Assembly: GCA_934365155.1 (NCBI GenBank)
Contig: CAKRMZ010000003.1
Location: 28,176-92,175 of the forward strand
Direction: 5' to 3'
Source of the DNA: an uncultured Eubacteriales bacterium
GTDB lineage: Bacteria; Bacillota; Clostridia; Oscillospirales; CAG-272
DNA: 64,000 bases
A model generated the notes under the pieces. It ran no database searches. It was not told the DNA's origin and saw only the letters and a list, made by a program, of their open reading frames with translations. Shown here piece by piece: positions 16,468-26,049 of the stretch (the stretch's first letter is position 1; each line of letters begins with the position of its first letter). A program made the position numbers and the translations under genes.

Positions 16468-17949
16468 ATGAACATTAAACAATTGTTTCAGACGAAAAAA
16501 GCAAGATACGGTTCGGTTGCCGTAGCGTTTACCGTTATTTTTATTGCGGCAGTAATCGTGTTTAACATTGTTTTCGGTACGTTGGTCAATAAATATCGGC
16601 TTTCGGTGGATATGACGGCGAACAATCTGTATGAGATTACCGATTCGACCCGCGAATTGCTTCGTGATACAAAAATGCCGGTTTCGATTATTTTTATGAG
16701 CCCGGAAGAGGATTTAAAAAAGAATGTATATTCCAATTGGATTTTGAATTTTGCCAAGGAGCTTGAGCGGGAATTTGATTTTATAACCATTCGGTTCGTT
16801 GACACGATTGCCAATCCCGGTGAAACCAGTAAATATAAAACAACGGCGGCCGAAAATGTGTTAACGACAGACGTTGTGGTGGAAACCGGCATCGGATTTT
16901 TAAAATATGCGCAGAACACGTTCTTTATGTATGACGACGAGAGCGGAGACATGCTGGGATTTAATGCGGAGCTTAAATTCATTTCTGCCATTTTGCAATT
17001 GACCGCGTCGGAAACACAGGTAGTTTATTACACCACCGGACACGGCGAATCCAAACCGCAGGCGCTGCTGTCGCTGTTTGACAATGCCGGATTTGTGACG
17101 AAGGAAATCAACCTGGCGAAGGAAGACATCGGGGACGATGCGCGGATTTTGATTATTTATGATCCCATTTATGATTTTGTCGGCACGGCAGACGATGCCG
17201 ATGCACGCAGCGAGATTGATAAAATTGATGACTTCTTAGACCGATTCGGCAATTTGATGGTTTTTGTCAATCCCGAAACGCCGCAATTGCCAAAGCTTTA
17301 TGAATTTCTTGAGGAATGGGGAATTTCCTATCGGGTGAACACGACGGTCAAGGATGTGGCAAGCTCCACCACCACGGACGGCTTTACCATCAGTGCAAGC
17401 TATCCGACCGAGGGGCTCGGTGCGTCGCTCCACAAACACATCCGTGAAAACATTTCTTCTCAGCCGATGACGATTGTAAAAGAAGCGATGCCGATTGATA
17501 TTTTATGGTCCGAACGCTGGTTCTCCGTCGGAGACGCGCAGCGTGATGTATCGGCGGTGCTGACTTCTACGGTTTCTGCTGAGGCCATCAGCAAAAACGT
17601 TTCACTTGGTACAGACCGGTATAATTTGGTTACGCTTTCCAGAGAGTCCCGTTACGATCAGAACACATTGCGGTATTCTTATGTGTTTGCCAGCGGCTCT
17701 ACCATGTTTGCTGATGAAACATATTTGAACAGCAATGCCTATGCCAACAACGATATTATTTACAATATGATGCTTACTATGGGCGTAGAAAAAGTGCCGG
17801 TGGAAATTCCGTATAAGAAGTTTGATTCATCCACATTGGATATCACAACCAGCACGGCAACGGTTTATACGGTGGTGCTCGCCGTTGTACTGCCGCTTGC
17901 GGTTTTGGTAACCGGTTTGGTAGTGTGTACCAGGAGAAAGCATTTATGA
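16468..17949 (+). CDS. GldG-like ABC-associated periplasmic-side protein
   Basis: The 493-residue protein has an N-terminal membrane helix (about 15-38), a long extracytoplasmic domain with VVYYTTGHGESKPQALLSLFDNAGF (the GldG/IFT52-like ThuA-type fold landmark) and a C-terminal helix followed by a basic tail (CTRRKHL). Such proteins accompany GldA/GldF ABC systems. The nearest good ribosome site, AAGGAG (16447-16452), is 15 bases before ATG 16468, unusually far; an in-frame ATT at 16459 is at the normal distance and could be a rare start. The stop overlaps the DUF4340 gene. Confidence 0.82.
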   Translation: MNIKQLFQTKKARYGSVAVAFTVIFIAAVIVFNIVFGTLVNKYRLSVDMTANNLYEITDSTRELLRDTKMPVSIIFMSPEEDLKKNVYSNWILNFAKELEREFDFITIRFVDTIANPGETSKYKTTAAENVLTTDVVVETGIGFLKYAQNTFFMYDDESGDMLGFNAELKFISAILQLTASETQVVYYTTGHGESKPQALLSLFDNAGFVTKEINLAKEDIGDDARILIIYDPIYDFVGTADDADARSEIDKIDDFLDRFGNLMVFVNPETPQLPKLYEFLEEWGISYRVNTTVKDVASSTTTDGFTISASYPTEGLGASLHKHIRENISSQPMTIVKEAMPIDILWSERWFSVGDAQRDVSAVLTSTVSAEAISKNVSLGTDRYNLVTLSRESRYDQNTLRYSYVFASGSTMFADETYLNSNAYANNDIIYNMMLTMGVEKVPVEIPYKKFDSSTLDITTSTATVYTVVLAVVLPLAVLVTGLVVCTRRKHL

Positions 17950-19676
17950 TGAACGAATCCAACAAAGAAAAAGATAAAAAAGAAGTTTTGCCGAATCAGG
18001 CCGATACGGATTTGACGGAGGCGGAAGCTCTTTTTGAAAAAAAAGCCTCTATTATTGATATCGGAAAGACCTTTTCCGAGTCGGGCGATGCTTTGGCGGG
18101 TGATCTTGTCAAGTTGGAAGGCGAGCGCCGCACTCGGTTGACACAACTGAAAAAGCAGTTATATGTGTTTATCGCTTTGCTGGTTGCTGTTGCGATTTTT
18201 GTGCCGGTTTACATTTTTGTTATTGAACCGCTTACCCGCTCCGAGGAACCTGTTTCCGAGCCCATTGCGTTGGTTGAGAGCTCCGATGAGGATAAAGCCG
18301 CGGGAAAATGTGAGAGTTTAGTCGGAGACCGAATTTTGATGTTTTCTCAGGTGACATCGGAAACCCTTCAGCGCATCGAAGTGCATAATGCAAACGGCGA
18401 TTACAGTTTTTTCCGCAACGGAGATCGTTTTGATGTGGACGGAGCAGAGGGAATCGGATATTCCTCCACCGCTTTTTCCTCATTGGTAACCTATACCGGT
18501 TATCCGCTGTCGCTGGTTCGTGTGGATACGCAGGCGGATTCCAAAAAGCTCCGTGAATACGGGCTTGACAGTTCAAGCTTTCCGATGTGGTACCGTCTGA
18601 CAACGACTGAGGGTGTGCAGCACACCGTATATGTGGGAAATAAAATCAGCACGGGCGGAGGTTATTATGCGCGATATGAAGGACGGGACGCGGTATACGT
18701 GCTGTCTGCTTCCGTTGGAGATATTCTGAGCATGCGCATCAACGATTATATATCGCCGATGCTGACCACTCCGACAGACGCTTCCTCTTTTTATAATGTT
18801 TCTACCTTTAAGTTGGCAAGTTCCTCCGGAATCTATCTGCAAATCGATTGCCCGATTTTGCTCGGAGAAGTGACCGGAACGGACAGCGGCGCTGCTACCG
18901 GGAATGAGCAGACCTATTTCACAATGAAAATTCCGACGCAGTACGCGGTCAATACGCAAAAATACATTGAGATTCTTCAGAAATTTGTCAGCTTAACGGG
19001 AAATGAAATTGTGGCCTTTCGGTTGAATGACGATTTGATCGAGCAATATGGCTTTGCTCAGCCGTGGCGGGAGCTTTACTTCGTTTACGGCGAGGAGGAA
19101 AATCATATTTTCTTTGCCAAGAGTCCCGACCCGAACGTCTATTATGCCTGCTCGCCCAAATACGATTTGATTGTAACGGTCAATGCAGACGATTTCGATT
19201 TTCTCACTTGGGATGTTTCCGAGTTTATCGACCGTACATTGATTACGCACTATATTACGAATATTACGAATATTCGTTTGGAATCCGATTCGGTGCACGC
19301 ATCCTTTGATATTTCGGTTTCGACAAACTCCGACGGTACGCCGAGCATTGATTCGATCACGGAGGGAAATGCCAAGCGTTCGATTGACATTACCAACTTC
19401 CGAAAATATTACCGTTATTTGGTGACACTGCAGCTTGACGGAGTTGTCAAGGATCAAAATCCGGAGAACCTGACGTGCATTGCAACGTTAACCCTGACAC
19501 TGCGTTCGGGCGAGACAAAGGTCTTTCGGTTTTATCCGTATTCCGACCGAAGATGTCTGTATACGGTAAACGGAACCGGAGAATTCTATATTTTGTTCGA
19601 TTCGGTCAAAAAGCTGATCAGTGATACGCAAAAGGCCATGAACAATGAGACGGTGGATTATGCCCAGCGCGCATAA
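17946..19676 (+). CDS. DUF4340 domain membrane-anchored protein
   Basis: The 576-residue protein has a charged cytoplasmic N terminus, one membrane helix (about 75-98) and a large outer domain. The DUF4340 pattern appears as IEVHNANGDYSFFRNGDRFDV, YPLSLVRVD and VYVGNKISTGGGYYARYEGRDAVYVL. DUF4340 proteins are habitually encoded beside GldG-like proteins in exporter clusters, as here. ATG 17946 overlaps the previous stop and has AGGAG nine bases upstream. The function is unknown; a periplasmic-side structural subunit is the simplest reading. Confidence 0.82.
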   Translation: MMNESNKEKDKKEVLPNQADTDLTEAEALFEKKASIIDIGKTFSESGDALAGDLVKLEGERRTRLTQLKKQLYVFIALLVAVAIFVPVYIFVIEPLTRSEEPVSEPIALVESSDEDKAAGKCESLVGDRILMFSQVTSETLQRIEVHNANGDYSFFRNGDRFDVDGAEGIGYSSTAFSSLVTYTGYPLSLVRVDTQADSKKLREYGLDSSSFPMWYRLTTTEGVQHTVYVGNKISTGGGYYARYEGRDAVYVLSASVGDILSMRINDYISPMLTTPTDASSFYNVSTFKLASSSGIYLQIDCPILLGEVTGTDSGAATGNEQTYFTMKIPTQYAVNTQKYIEILQKFVSLTGNEIVAFRLNDDLIEQYGFAQPWRELYFVYGEEENHIFFAKSPDPNVYYACSPKYDLIVTVNADDFDFLTWDVSEFIDRTLITHYITNITNIRLESDSVHASFDISVSTNSDGTPSIDSITEGNAKRSIDITNFRKYYRYLVTLQLDGVVKDQNPENLTCIATLTLTLRSGETKVFRFYPYSDRRCLYTVNGTGEFYILFDSVKKLISDTQKAMNNETVDYAQRA

Positions 19677-19733
19677 ATGCCTGTTTTATTTGGGTGAATT
19701 TTAACAAACTCCAAATAATTATTGAAAAATCTA

Positions 19734-19762
19734 TTGCATTTTGGAATATACTGTGGTATAAT
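19734..19762 (+). promoter_or_regulatory. Promoter of the rimP-nusA-infB operon
   Basis: TTGCAT (19734-19739), 17 bases, TATAAT (19757-19762), 80 bases before the rimP start. Confidence 0.8.
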
Positions 19763-19786
19763 CCTATTTATAACATATGATAGTAG

Positions 19787-19812
19787 GAGAGTGGGTTGCA
19801 AAATCCACTCTC
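19787..19812 (+). ncRNA. rimP leader hairpin
   Basis: GAGAGTGG (19787-19794) pairs perfectly with CCACTCTC (19805-19812) in the 5' leader of rimP, and T residues follow shortly after. Position and sequence match the conserved rimP-leader RNA described in Firmicutes, a short hairpin before this operon. Its mechanism is not settled; it could act as an attenuator or a transcript-stabilising stem. Confidence 0.6.
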
Positions 19813-19841
19813 AAGTTTTTCATAGGGAGATCGTATCATTT

Positions 19842-20324
19842 ATGAAACAAAATATCAGCACGATTGTTCGTGAATTGGCAGCGCCGGTTGCGGCAGAGCT
19901 TGCGGTTGATATTTGGGATGTGGAATATGTAAAGCAGGGAAGCTCTTATTATTTGCGTATAACACTGGATAAGCCTGAGGGAATCACGATTGATGACTGT
20001 GAAGCATTTCACCGTCGAATCGATACGGTTTTAGACGAGGCGGACCCGATTGAAGGCTCTTATTATTTAGAGGTATCTTCACCGGGGATTGAGCGAGAAC
20101 TGAAAATAAAAGAGCACTTCCAAAAACAACTCGGCGAAACCGTTCAAGTCCGGTTTTATGCGCCCCTTGACCAAGAATTCGGATCGCTGTGCGGCTTGAA
20201 AGAATTTTGCGGCGTTCTCTGCGATGCTTCCGATGACGGCATTTTGATGCGCGATGCTTCGGACAACGAATATTCATTTCCATATAAACTGATTTCCAAA
20301 GCGAATACGGTATTTGAATTTTAA
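19842..20324 (+). CDS. rimP: Ribosome maturation factor RimP
   Basis: The 160-residue cytoplasmic protein assists 30S subunit maturation. Landmarks are VDIWDVEYVKQGSSYYLRITLDKPEGITIDDCEAFHRRID and YYLEVSSPGIERELK. ATG 19842 begins the conserved N terminus; an upstream in-frame extension runs back through the promoter and cannot be translated from this mRNA. It opens the classical rimP-nusA-rnpM-L7Ae-infB operon. Confidence 0.95.
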   Translation: MKQNISTIVRELAAPVAAELAVDIWDVEYVKQGSSYYLRITLDKPEGITIDDCEAFHRRIDTVLDEADPIEGSYYLEVSSPGIERELKIKEHFQKQLGETVQVRFYAPLDQEFGSLCGLKEFCGVLCDASDDGILMRDASDNEYSFPYKLISKANTVFEF

Positions 20325-20372
20325 TATCCATTCAGTAATGATTTTAAGTAATGAGAGGAAACAATAAAAACC

Positions 20373-21398
20373 ATGAACGCAGAATTTTTTAATGCGCTGG
20401 ACCTTTTGGAGCAAGAAAAGGGAATCTCAAAGGAATACATGTTAGAAAGAGTGGAAGCTGCTTTGATCAGCGCTTATAAGCGTGAATGCGGCGGGAACAG
20501 CAATGTTCGGGTTGTGCTTGACCCTCAGAAAAAGGATGTCAAGGTATACAAGCAACGCAATGTGGTGGAAACCGTGAATGATCCCGATACGGAAATCACA
20601 TTGGAAGACGCACAGAAAATCAGCCGTCGAACCAAACTCGGCGCCGTTTTGGAAACCGAAGTGAAAACCAAGAATTTCGGACGCATTTCGGCGCAGACCG
20701 CAAAGCAGGTCATTATTCAGGGCATCCGCGAAGCAGAACGCGGAATGATGATTAAGGAATATGAGAGCAAGCGGGAAGAAATCGTCACGGCTACGGTGGT
20801 TCGCATTGATCCGCAGACCGGAAACGCAACGGTAGACACCGGCACCAGCGAGGCGGTTTTACTCAAGACCGAGCAGATTCCGGGCGAGGTATTGCACGAG
20901 GGCGACCGCATCAAAGTCTTTATTCTGGAAGTTAAAAAAGAAATGCGCGGCCCGGTTGTTACGCTTTCGCGTACTCATCCGGGACTGGTGAAGCGTCTGT
21001 TTGAGTTGGAAATTCCGGAGATCATGGATGGCACGGTGATTATTAAAAACGTCGTTCGCGAGGCGGGCTCCCGCTCCAAAATGGCGGTGTATTCCCGGGA
21101 TCCCGATGTGGACCCGATCGGTGCATGTATCGGTAGCCGCGGCATGCGCATTTCCGAAATTGTCGAAGAGCTCGGCGGCGAAAAGATCGATGTAATTCAG
21201 TACAGCGAGAATCCGGAGGAATTCATCCGGGCAGCGCTCTCTCCTGCCGATGTTCGCGATGTGATTATGGACGGCGAGCGCTCATGCCGCGTGATTGTGG
21301 CGCCGGAGCAGCTTTCGCTTGCGATCGGACGCGAAGGGCAAAATGCTCGTCTTGCCGCACGCTTGACGGGATATAAAATTGATATTAAATCAGAATAA
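20373..21398 (+). CDS. nusA: Transcription termination/antitermination protein NusA
   Basis: The 341-residue protein has the NusA N domain (about 1-125, LEQEKGISKEYMLERVEAALISAYKRE), S1 domain (about 130-200) and two KH domains (about 230-340, ending in AIGREGQNARLAARLTGYKIDI). It lacks the acidic repeats of the E. coli protein, as usual in Firmicutes. It binds RNA polymerase and nascent RNA and affects pausing and intrinsic termination. GAGAGG lies before the ATG. Confidence 0.96.
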   Translation: MNAEFFNALDLLEQEKGISKEYMLERVEAALISAYKRECGGNSNVRVVLDPQKKDVKVYKQRNVVETVNDPDTEITLEDAQKISRRTKLGAVLETEVKTKNFGRISAQTAKQVIIQGIREAERGMMIKEYESKREEIVTATVVRIDPQTGNATVDTGTSEAVLLKTEQIPGEVLHEGDRIKVFILEVKKEMRGPVVTLSRTHPGLVKRLFELEIPEIMDGTVIIKNVVREAGSRSKMAVYSRDPDVDPIGACIGSRGMRISEIVEELGGEKIDVIQYSENPEEFIRAALSPADVRDVIMDGERSCRVIVAPEQLSLAIGREGQNARLAARLTGYKIDIKSE

Positions 21399-21427
21399 AA
21401 TCTTTCGGAATATTTGAGGTGATCGGA

Positions 21428-21724
21428 ATGGCACAGAATCCGCAAAGAGAGAAAAAAACGGTCGAACGGCGCTGTATCGGTTGCGGACAGCGGTTTGAAA
21501 AACGGGATTTGATCCGTGTGGTACGTACGCCGGAGGGGACCATTGAACTGGATTTTGTCGGAAAGAAATCCGGCCGCGGAGCATATATTTGTCCGAAGGC
21601 GGTTTGTCTGCGTAAGGCTCGAAAGGCCAAACGCTTAGAGACGAATTTGGACTGCCAGATTCCGGATGAAATTTATGATCGTTTGCAAGCAGAGATTGAG
21701 AACAGAGGTGTGGCGGATGAGTGA
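21428..21724 (+). CDS. rnpM: RNase P modulator RnpM (YlxR)
   Basis: The 98-residue protein has the YlxR core RRCIGCGQRFEKRDLIRVVRTPEG and KKSGRGAYICPKAVCLRKARK, with its conserved Cys and basic residues. In B. subtilis this family binds and modulates RNase P. ATG 21428 has GAGGTG eight bases upstream. It overlaps the next gene by eight bases. Confidence 0.93.
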   Translation: MAQNPQREKKTVERRCIGCGQRFEKRDLIRVVRTPEGTIELDFVGKKSGRGAYICPKAVCLRKARKAKRLETNLDCQIPDEIYDRLQAEIENRGVADE

Positions 21725-22061
21725 GCGTCCTTCGGAAAAAGAATTGAAGACTCAAAAGGTGCTCGGCCTGTTAGGCTTTGCCCGAAAGGCGGGACGCCTG
21801 GTGATCGGAACCGAGTTGGTTTGCAATGCGGTCCGGTCGGGAAAAGTCAAAACGATGCCCCGCATCGTGCTTTTGGCGGCGGATGCATCTGCCAATACCC
21901 AAAAACGGGTTACCAATCTATGCAAATATTATGAATGCGAGTGTGCGACTCTGCATGCAAGCACCGCAGAGCTCGGACATCAAATCGGCAAGCAGGGAGC
22001 CGTCAGCACAGTGGGTGTGGCGGATGACGGCTTTGCAAAGGCAATCCGAAAACTGCTTTAG
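21717..22061 (+). CDS. L7Ae-family ribosomal protein (YlxQ-like)
   Basis: The 114-residue protein has the L7Ae/L30e/eL8 kink-turn RNA-binding fold: VLGLLGFARKAGRLVIGTELVCNAVRSGKVK, IVLLAADASANTQKRVTNLC and ELGHQIGKQGAVSTVGVADDGFAKAI. ATG 21717 lies inside the rnpM end, so the two are coupled. Its function in the nusA-infB operon is not firmly known; binding to kink-turn RNA is expected. Confidence 0.9.
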   Translation: MSERPSEKELKTQKVLGLLGFARKAGRLVIGTELVCNAVRSGKVKTMPRIVLLAADASANTQKRVTNLCKYYECECATLHASTAELGHQIGKQGAVSTVGVADDGFAKAIRKLL

Positions 22062-22101
22062 GAATATTCCGCAATATACGCAAAAACAGTTAATAAAAAT
22101 C

Positions 22102-22126
22102 TTTGCAAAGCCCCATTTGCAAGGAT
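22102..22126 (+). other. Hairpin in the infB 5' region
   Basis: CTTTGCAAA and TTTGCAAGG can pair (one G-T pair) around GCCCCA, 30 bases before the infB start and without a T run. It may stabilise or mask the initiation region; it could also be chance. Confidence 0.3.
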
Positions 22127-22154
22127 ATGTTATAAAGAAGGCATGGTACAATAT

Positions 22155-24956
22155 ATGATCGCAAATCAAAAATACCGAATCAATGCAATGGCAAAAGATT
22201 TCAATCTGAAAAGCAAGGATCTGATTGATCTTTTGGCGGCGCACGGAATCGAGGGCAAGACGCACATGGCGGTTTTGGAGCCGCATGAGTTCGATCTGCT
22301 CTTTGAGGAACTGACCAAGGCAAATCAAACGGAGAGCATGGGAGATTATCTGGATGGGAAAGCCGATATCCCGCAGGATAAAAAGGTTCCGGATGAACGA
22401 CGTTTGAAAAAGGAAGCGGCAGAAAAGGCGGCAGCCGAAAAAGCGGCGGCAGAAAAAGCCGCAGCCGAGAAAGCAGCCGCTGAAAAAGCCGCAGCCGAGA
22501 AAGCGGCAGCAGAAAAGGCGGCAGCCGAGAAAGCGGCGGCAGAAAAGGCGGCAGCCGAAAAAGCAGCCGCAGAAAAGGCGGCAGCCGAGAAAGCAGCCGC
22601 AGAAAAGGCGGCAGCCGAAAAAGCAGCTGCTGAGAAAGCGGCAGCCGAAAAGGTCGCTGCCGAAAAAGCCGCAGCAAAGCCGTTTGCACCGAGCGATCGG
22701 CCGCAGCAGAATTTCGGCGGATTTGCACCGCGCACCCCACAAAACACGATGAACGGACAGCGCTCGGATTCTCGGGGCGACTTTGCGAGAAAGCCCTATG
22801 CTCCGCAGGGGGACAATCGGTATAATAACGCGAATTCACAGGGGCGCGGATTTGATCCCAACCGCTCCAGAGGGAACGGCTTCCCTCCGAAGAACGATCG
22901 GTTCGGCAACAATGCAAGCAGACCGCAGCGGACTACCGCACCGAAACCGAAGATCGAGTTGACCCGCGGAGAGGCGGTTCGTACCGGAGAAACCCGAATC
23001 ATCGATACCCGTTCGGTCAGCGTCGACTTGTCAAAGTACGATGAAAAGTTTGAGACTTTGGCATCTTCCACCAAGGGCAGCAATACCATGGCGCCGCAGA
23101 AGCAGAAGCTCAAAAAGCAGAACAACCGTCCGCAGAGCAAAGCGGACAAAGAGCGGATGAACATGGATAAGCTCCGTCGCCGCGGACCGGAAAAACCGGT
23201 GAAAAAGCAGCCGCTTTCCATTACCGTGCCGGACGAGATTACCGTGGGCGAATTGGCATCCCGTTTGAAGGTGACCGCCGCCGAAGTGGTGAAGCGCTTG
23301 ATGCTGATGGGCATGATGGCCAGCGTCAATCAGGTGATTGATTATGATACTGCATATCTGGTGGCGGATGAGCTGGGCGCAATTTGTACCAAAGAAGTGG
23401 TAGTTACCATTGAAGAAAAACTGTTTGATGAGAGTGAGGATGCGCCGGAGGATCTCACGGCGCGCAGTCCGGTTGTCGTCGTAATGGGGCACGTCGACCA
23501 CGGAAAAACCTCCCTTTTGGATGCAATTCGAAATACACATGTTACTGCCGGCGAGGCCGGAGGAATCACACAGCATATCGGTGCATATAAGGTCAGCGTC
23601 AACGGACGGGATATCACCTTCTTGGATACCCCGGGTCACGCGGCCTTCACGGCTATGCGTCTGCGCGGAGCCATGGCGACCGATATCGCGATTATTGTGG
23701 TCGCAGCCGATGACGGCATTATGCCGCAGACGGTAGAGGCGATCAACCATGCGAAAGCGGCCGGCGTTTCCATTATTGTAGCGATCAACAAAATGGATAA
23801 GCCCGGCGCCAACCCGGATGTGGTAAAGCAAGAGCTGACCAAATATGATTTGATTCCCGAAGAATGGGGCGGCGATACGATTTGTGTGCCGGTTTCGGCG
23901 CTGACGCATAAGGGTATCGATGAACTGCTTGAAATGGTGCTGCTGGTGGCGGATATGAAAGAGCTGAAAGCCAACCCGAACCGGCGTGCCAAGGGTGTTG
24001 TTATCGAAGCGAAGTTGGATCGGGGCCGCGGTGCGGTCGCGACGCTCTTGGTGCAGAACGGTACCCTGCATGTGAGCGATATTTTGATTGCGGGAACCGC
24101 AGTAGGACGCGTTCGCGCAATGACGAACGAAAACGGCAGACGGCTGCAAAGCGCAGGGCCCTCCACGCCGGTAGAAATCACCGGTCTTGCCGAGGTTCCG
24201 ATTGCCGGAGACGAATTCAACGTGGTTGCGGATGAACGCATGGCGCGTGAACTTGCCGAACAACGGCGCAGCAAAGAGAAAGAGGATATGTTCAAGGCGA
24301 ATGCCAAAGCAAGCCTCGACGATTTGTTTGCGCAGATTGCCGCCGGTGTCAAGGAGCTCAACATCATTGTTAAGGCCGATGTGGCTGGCTCTGTTGAAGC
24401 GGTGAAGGCGTCGCTTGTAAAGCTTTCCAATGAAGAGGTCAAGGTTAAAATTGTCCACTCCGCAGTCGGCGGTATCACCGAGAACGACGTTATGTTAGCG
24501 AACGCCGCTAACGCGATTATTATCGGCTTTAACGTCCGCCCGGATAAGAGCGCGCTGGACGATGCCGCGGCGCAGGGCGTTGAAATTCGCACCTACCGCG
24601 TCATTTATGAATGCATTGAGGAGATCGAAGCGGCTATCAAGGGAATGCTGGCACCCACGTATAAAGAGGTGCTCTTAGGCCACGCCGAGGTACGTCAGGT
24701 GATCCATGTGCCCAATGTCGGTTCCATTGCAGGCTCTTACCTGCAGGACGGCAAGGTGACCCGTCAAAGCAAAATCCGCGTGGTCCGCGACGGCATTGTT
24801 ATTTTTGAGGACGCGATCTCTTCGCTCCGTCGCTTTAAGGACGATGTGAAAGAAGTGGCTCAGGGATATGAATGCGGTATCGGACTTGAGAAATTCAACG
24901 ATATCAAAGAGGGCGACATTTTAGAAGCCTATATCATGGAAGAAGTGAAACGGTAA
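22155..24956 (+). CDS. infB: Translation initiation factor IF-2
   Basis: The protein (about 933 residues) has an IF2N domain ([26 protein letters not shown]), an Ala/Glu/Lys repeat, a Gly/Arg/Asn/Gln-rich linker, a second IF2N domain, then the GTPase with [10 protein letters not shown] (G1), DTPGH (G3) and NKMD (G4), and C-terminal domains that bind fMet-tRNA. The start is uncertain: ATG 22143 is only one base from AAGAAGG (22135-22141), while ATG 22155 is 13 bases away and gives the more usual N terminus, so I chose it. A terminator follows directly; rbfA, which often comes next, is absent. Confidence 0.95.
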   Translation: MIANQKYRINAMAKDFNLKSKDLIDLLAAHGIEGKTHMAVLEPHEFDLLFEELTKANQTESMGDYLDGKADIPQDKKVPDERRLKKEAAEKAAAEKAAAEKAAAEKAAAEKAAAEKAAAEKAAAEKAAAEKAAAEKAAAEKAAAEKAAAEKAAAEKAAAEKAAAEKVAAEKAAAKPFAPSDRPQQNFGGFAPRTPQNTMNGQRSDSRGDFARKPYAPQGDNRYNNANSQGRGFDPNRSRGNGFPPKNDRFGNNASRPQRTTAPKPKIELTRGEAVRTGETRIIDTRSVSVDLSKYDEKFETLASSTKGSNTMAPQKQKLKKQNNRPQSKADKERMNMDKLRRRGPEKPVKKQPLSITVPDEITVGELASRLKVTAAEVVKRLMLMGMMASVNQVIDYDTAYLVADELGAICTKEVVVTIEEKLFDESEDAPEDLTARSPVVVVMGHVDHGKTSLLDAIRNTHVTAGEAGGITQHIGAYKVSVNGRDITFLDTPGHAAFTAMRLRGAMATDIAIIVVAADDGIMPQTVEAINHAKAAGVSIIVAINKMDKPGANPDVVKQELTKYDLIPEEWGGDTICVPVSALTHKGIDELLEMVLLVADMKELKANPNRRAKGVVIEAKLDRGRGAVATLLVQNGTLHVSDILIAGTAVGRVRAMTNENGRRLQSAGPSTPVEITGLAEVPIAGDEFNVVADERMARELAEQRRSKEKEDMFKANAKASLDDLFAQIAAGVKELNIIVKADVAGSVEAVKASLVKLSNEEVKVKIVHSAVGGITENDVMLANAANAIIIGFNVRPDKSALDDAAAQGVEIRTYRVIYECIEEIEAAIKGMLAPTYKEVLLGHAEVRQVIHVPNVGSIAGSYLQDGKVTRQSKIRVVRDGIVIFEDAISSLRRFKDDVKEVAQGYECGIGLEKFNDIKEGDILEAYIMEEVKR
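22413..22676 (+). repeat. In-frame 15-base repeat encoding K-A-A-A-E in infB
   Basis: About 17 consecutive units of five codons encode Ala-Ala-Ala-Glu-Lys, with synonymous variation between units (gcg/gca/gcc, gaa/gag). The coding stretch is likely a long, charged single helix that spaces the N-terminal domain from the GTPase. Such tracts change length easily by slippage. Confidence 0.92.
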
Positions 24957-24959
24957 TAA

Positions 24960-25012
24960 AAAAGCAGGTTGACGCTTTGAGAGCATTCCGCTCCGCGTTC
25001 ACCTGCTTTTCC
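24960..25012 (+). terminator. Terminator after infB
   Basis: AAAAGCAGGT (24960-24969) pairs with ACCTGCTTTT (25001-25010), with additional inner pairing, directly after the infB stop. Confidence 0.85.
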
Positions 25013-25049
25013 GCTTTTTGTGTTTTGTTGCCGAAAAAGGCGCGATCCA

Positions 25050-25081
25050 AAAAATAACGGAACGGCTAAACCGTTCCGTTA
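25050..25081 (-). terminator. Minus-strand terminator of the DUF6514-like gene
   Basis: An 11-bp perfect inverted repeat (TAACGGAACGG with CCGTTCCGTTA, loop CTAAA) ends in T residues when read on the minus strand, 23 bases after the stop. Confidence 0.82.
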
Positions 25082-25103
25082 TTCGGGTTTTTGCAAATGG
25101 ATG

Positions 25104-25346
25104 TTACTGTGCCGCCAAAAAATCACTCAGCGCTTCGCGAACGTGAATCGGATGCAAATGATATCGGTTGCAGTTGTGGATAAAATGGCTCAGGTTTTTT
25201 CGGTTGAGGGTGACATCCGGTATAACCGGCAAAGAAGAGGATTCATTCGGGGCATCGGAAAGTGTCTGAATGCCATAGCTGTTGTACTCGATATTATCTT
25301 CGTTTTTGATTTTGGTGGTAATCATGTGATAGCGATAATGAATCAT
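25104..25346 (-). CDS. Small DUF6514-like protein
   Basis: The 80-residue protein has a beta-rich N terminus (RYHMITTKIKNEDNIEYNSYGIQTL), a central IPDVTLNRKNLSHFIHNCNR segment and a helical end (HLHPIHVREALSDFL). The layout matches the small Clostridia proteins grouped as DUF6514, whose function is unknown. It is supported as a real gene by a perfect promoter (25423-25451), a GGGG-rich ribosome site and its own terminator. It is monocistronic. Confidence 0.72.
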   Translation of the reverse strand: MIHYRYHMITTKIKNEDNIEYNSYGIQTLSDAPNESSSLPVIPDVTLNRKNLSHFIHNCNRYHLHPIHVREALSDFLAAQ

Positions 25347-25422
25347 TACGGTTGGCCCCTTACGGATTTTATTCGATTTGACGCCGAATGTGCCTGCAGG
25401 CCCATCGGTTTATTATGTTTAT

Positions 25423-25451
25423 ATTGTATCACAAAAAGCGACAAATGTCAA
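25423..25451 (-). promoter_or_regulatory. Promoter of the DUF6514-like gene
   Basis: On the minus strand, TTGACA (complement of 25446-25451), 17 bases, TACAAT (complement of 25423-25428). Confidence 0.85.
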
Positions 25452-25510
25452 CATATTCATCATAAAATGTTATAAAAATCGTGTAAAACCTTGCGGAAAA
25501 ACCGGGAAAA

Positions 25511-25540
25511 AAAGAGAAAAAACCTCTCCGATGGAGAGGC
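25511..25540 (-). terminator. Minus-strand terminator of the XRE regulator gene
   Basis: GCCTCTCC and GGAGAGG pair around a three-base loop, followed on the minus strand by six T. Confidence 0.82.
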
Positions 25541-25559
25541 ATTACATCATTTCGTTTTG

Positions 25560-25937
25560 TTATTTTTTCGGCGCGCAGGCAACTACAAAGTCGGCCATGC
25601 CGTCGATTAAATTTGTGTATTGCTGACGCAGATCCGCCGGCATCGCCAAATATTTGGTTAAAAAAGCGGACTCTTTGTCTGTCAGCTCGAATTTATCGGC
25701 AAGGGCACAGGCATAGCTTTCCGTTTCCGATGCCTCTTTGGGAATCTGATCGCGTAACAAGCTGTCAACCGTAACGCCGAAATAATCCGCTAAGCACAGC
25801 AGTGTGCCGAGGGAGGGCTCGCGTTCGCCGCGTGCATAGGTCCCGATCGACGCCTCGGAAATACCGGTGGCTTTGCTGAGCTTGCGGTAAGAAAGATGAT
25901 TTAAGTTCAGTAAGAATTTTAGTTTTTCGTGAAACAT
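25560..25937 (-). CDS. XRE-family helix-turn-helix regulator
   Basis: The 125-residue protein has an N-terminal Cro/CI HTH (LKFLLNLNHLSYRKLSKATGISEASIGTYARGEREPSLGTLLCLADYFGVTVDSLL) and a helical C-terminal region (about 75-125) of unknown role that may dimerise or sense a ligand. It is monocistronic with its own terminator. A directly repeated 10-base element overlaps the likely promoter (26050-26091), which suggests autoregulation. Confidence 0.88.
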   Translation of the reverse strand: MFHEKLKFLLNLNHLSYRKLSKATGISEASIGTYARGEREPSLGTLLCLADYFGVTVDSLLRDQIPKEASETESYACALADKFELTDKESAFLTKYLAMPADLRQQYTNLIDGMADFVVACAPKK

Positions 25938-26049
25938 AGTTTTTTTCTCCGTCCGTTGATGTTTTAAAGCTATTTTTTGGGGGCTGCGCTCAAAAGCATT
26001 TCCACGCAGAATGCGTGAATATCAAAGTCCGAAAAAAGCTTAATCCATT

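Noticed and set aside
22201..22917. Long minus-strand frames opposite infB, one of them Phe/Ser/Ala-repeated
   Set aside because: They mirror the coding repeat of IF-2 and have no start signals.
23031..24458. A 475-codon minus-strand frame opposite infB
   Set aside because: It is His/Arg/Asn-rich, as expected from the antisense of a well-biased gene.
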